Source: Desulfurobacterium sp.
GTDB taxonomy: Bacteria > Aquificota > Aquificia > Desulfurobacteriales > Desulfurobacteriaceae
Reading direction: 5' to 3'
DNA: 6,384 nucleotides
Assembly (NCBI GenBank): GCA_003978805.1
Contig: QNYI01000089.1
Location: forward strand, 1-6,384
The notes below the pieces were generated by a model, which had not been told where the DNA came from, ran no database searches, and worked only from the letters and a program-made list of their open reading frames with translations. The position numbers were made by a program, and so were the translations under genes. Below, piece after piece: positions 6,264-6,384 of the stretch. Position 1 is the first letter of the stretch, and each line of letters starts with the position of its first letter.

Positions 6264-6384
6264 TTAAAGTTCCTCAACAATTATGTTGGTGTTCGTGTAA
6301 ACGCAGATATTCCCTGCAATCCTTAAAGCCTTTTCGGCAATCTCCCGAGCAGAGAGGTCTGTATTCTCGTAAAGGGCAGTTGCG
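6264..6384 (-). CDS. hslV: HslV (ClpQ), peptidase subunit of the HslVU protease, C-terminal 39 residues
   Basis: HslV is the threonine peptidase that forms the double-ring proteolytic core of HslVU. Only its end is in the window, reading [17 protein letters not shown] and then [20 protein letters not shown] before TAA (6266-6264). It matches the family end (ENTxLSARxIVEKxLxIAxxICxYTN). The N-terminal catalytic threonine lies beyond the right edge. It ends at VEEL without the short extra tail of the E. coli protein. The gene is first in the visible operon, directly followed by hslU, and its promoter is not in the window. Confidence 0.95.
   Translation of the reverse strand, partial: ATALYENTDLSAREIAEKALRIAGNICVYTNTNIIVEEL

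Overview
The window looks like chromosomal core-genome DNA from a thermophilic bacterium. My best guess is the Aquificota, in or near the Desulfurobacteriaceae (Thermovibrio/Desulfurobacterium type). This is an inference from heavy AGG arginine and CTC/CTT leucine codon use, Lys/Glu-rich proteins, very short intergenic gaps, and a GroEL tail ending in GGGMPEF rather than a GGM-repeat tail. No mobile element, CRISPR array, tRNA or rRNA was seen.

Layout from left to right. (1) Positions 1-616 (+) hold the 3' third of groEL. It carries an apparent single-base deletion near position 75 that puts a TAG at 99-101, and it is followed by a strong intrinsic terminator at 635-667. (2) Positions 670-2382 (-) hold an rpiB-glyA pair with a 3-nt gap. 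(3) A 59-bp divergent intergenic region (2383-2441) contains a palindromic -10-like box and an SD/anti-SD inverted repeat. (4) Positions 2442-3158 (+) hold a short, divergent ThiD-family kinase that starts with TTG. (5) Positions 3153-6384 (-) hold a tightly packed four-gene run in transcription order hslV (3' end only) - hslU - pepP-like M24 peptidase - yedF-like TusA/DsrE fusion, with gaps of 15, 11 and 10 nt. The last gene collides tail-to-tail with thiD inside a shared palindromic CTATAG.

How the genes fit together. HslV and HslU form the two-part ATP-dependent HslVU protease. The following M24 peptidase could trim the released peptides, so these three make a plausible protein-turnover operon, and GroEL nearby is also proteostasis. 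The YedF-like protein is a sulfur/selenium carrier-type protein that appears to be co-transcribed. RpiB (pentose phosphate isomerase) and GlyA (serine/glycine and one-carbon supply) are a frequently seen gene pair. The ThiD-like kinase would belong to thiamine pyrimidine synthesis or salvage, but several of its motifs are altered.

The genes are mostly ordinary housekeeping functions and I see no convincing new multi-gene system. The points most worth checking are the groEL frameshift, the compact rpiB/thiD control region, the atypical ThiD homologue, and the fully symmetric overlapping stop codons.
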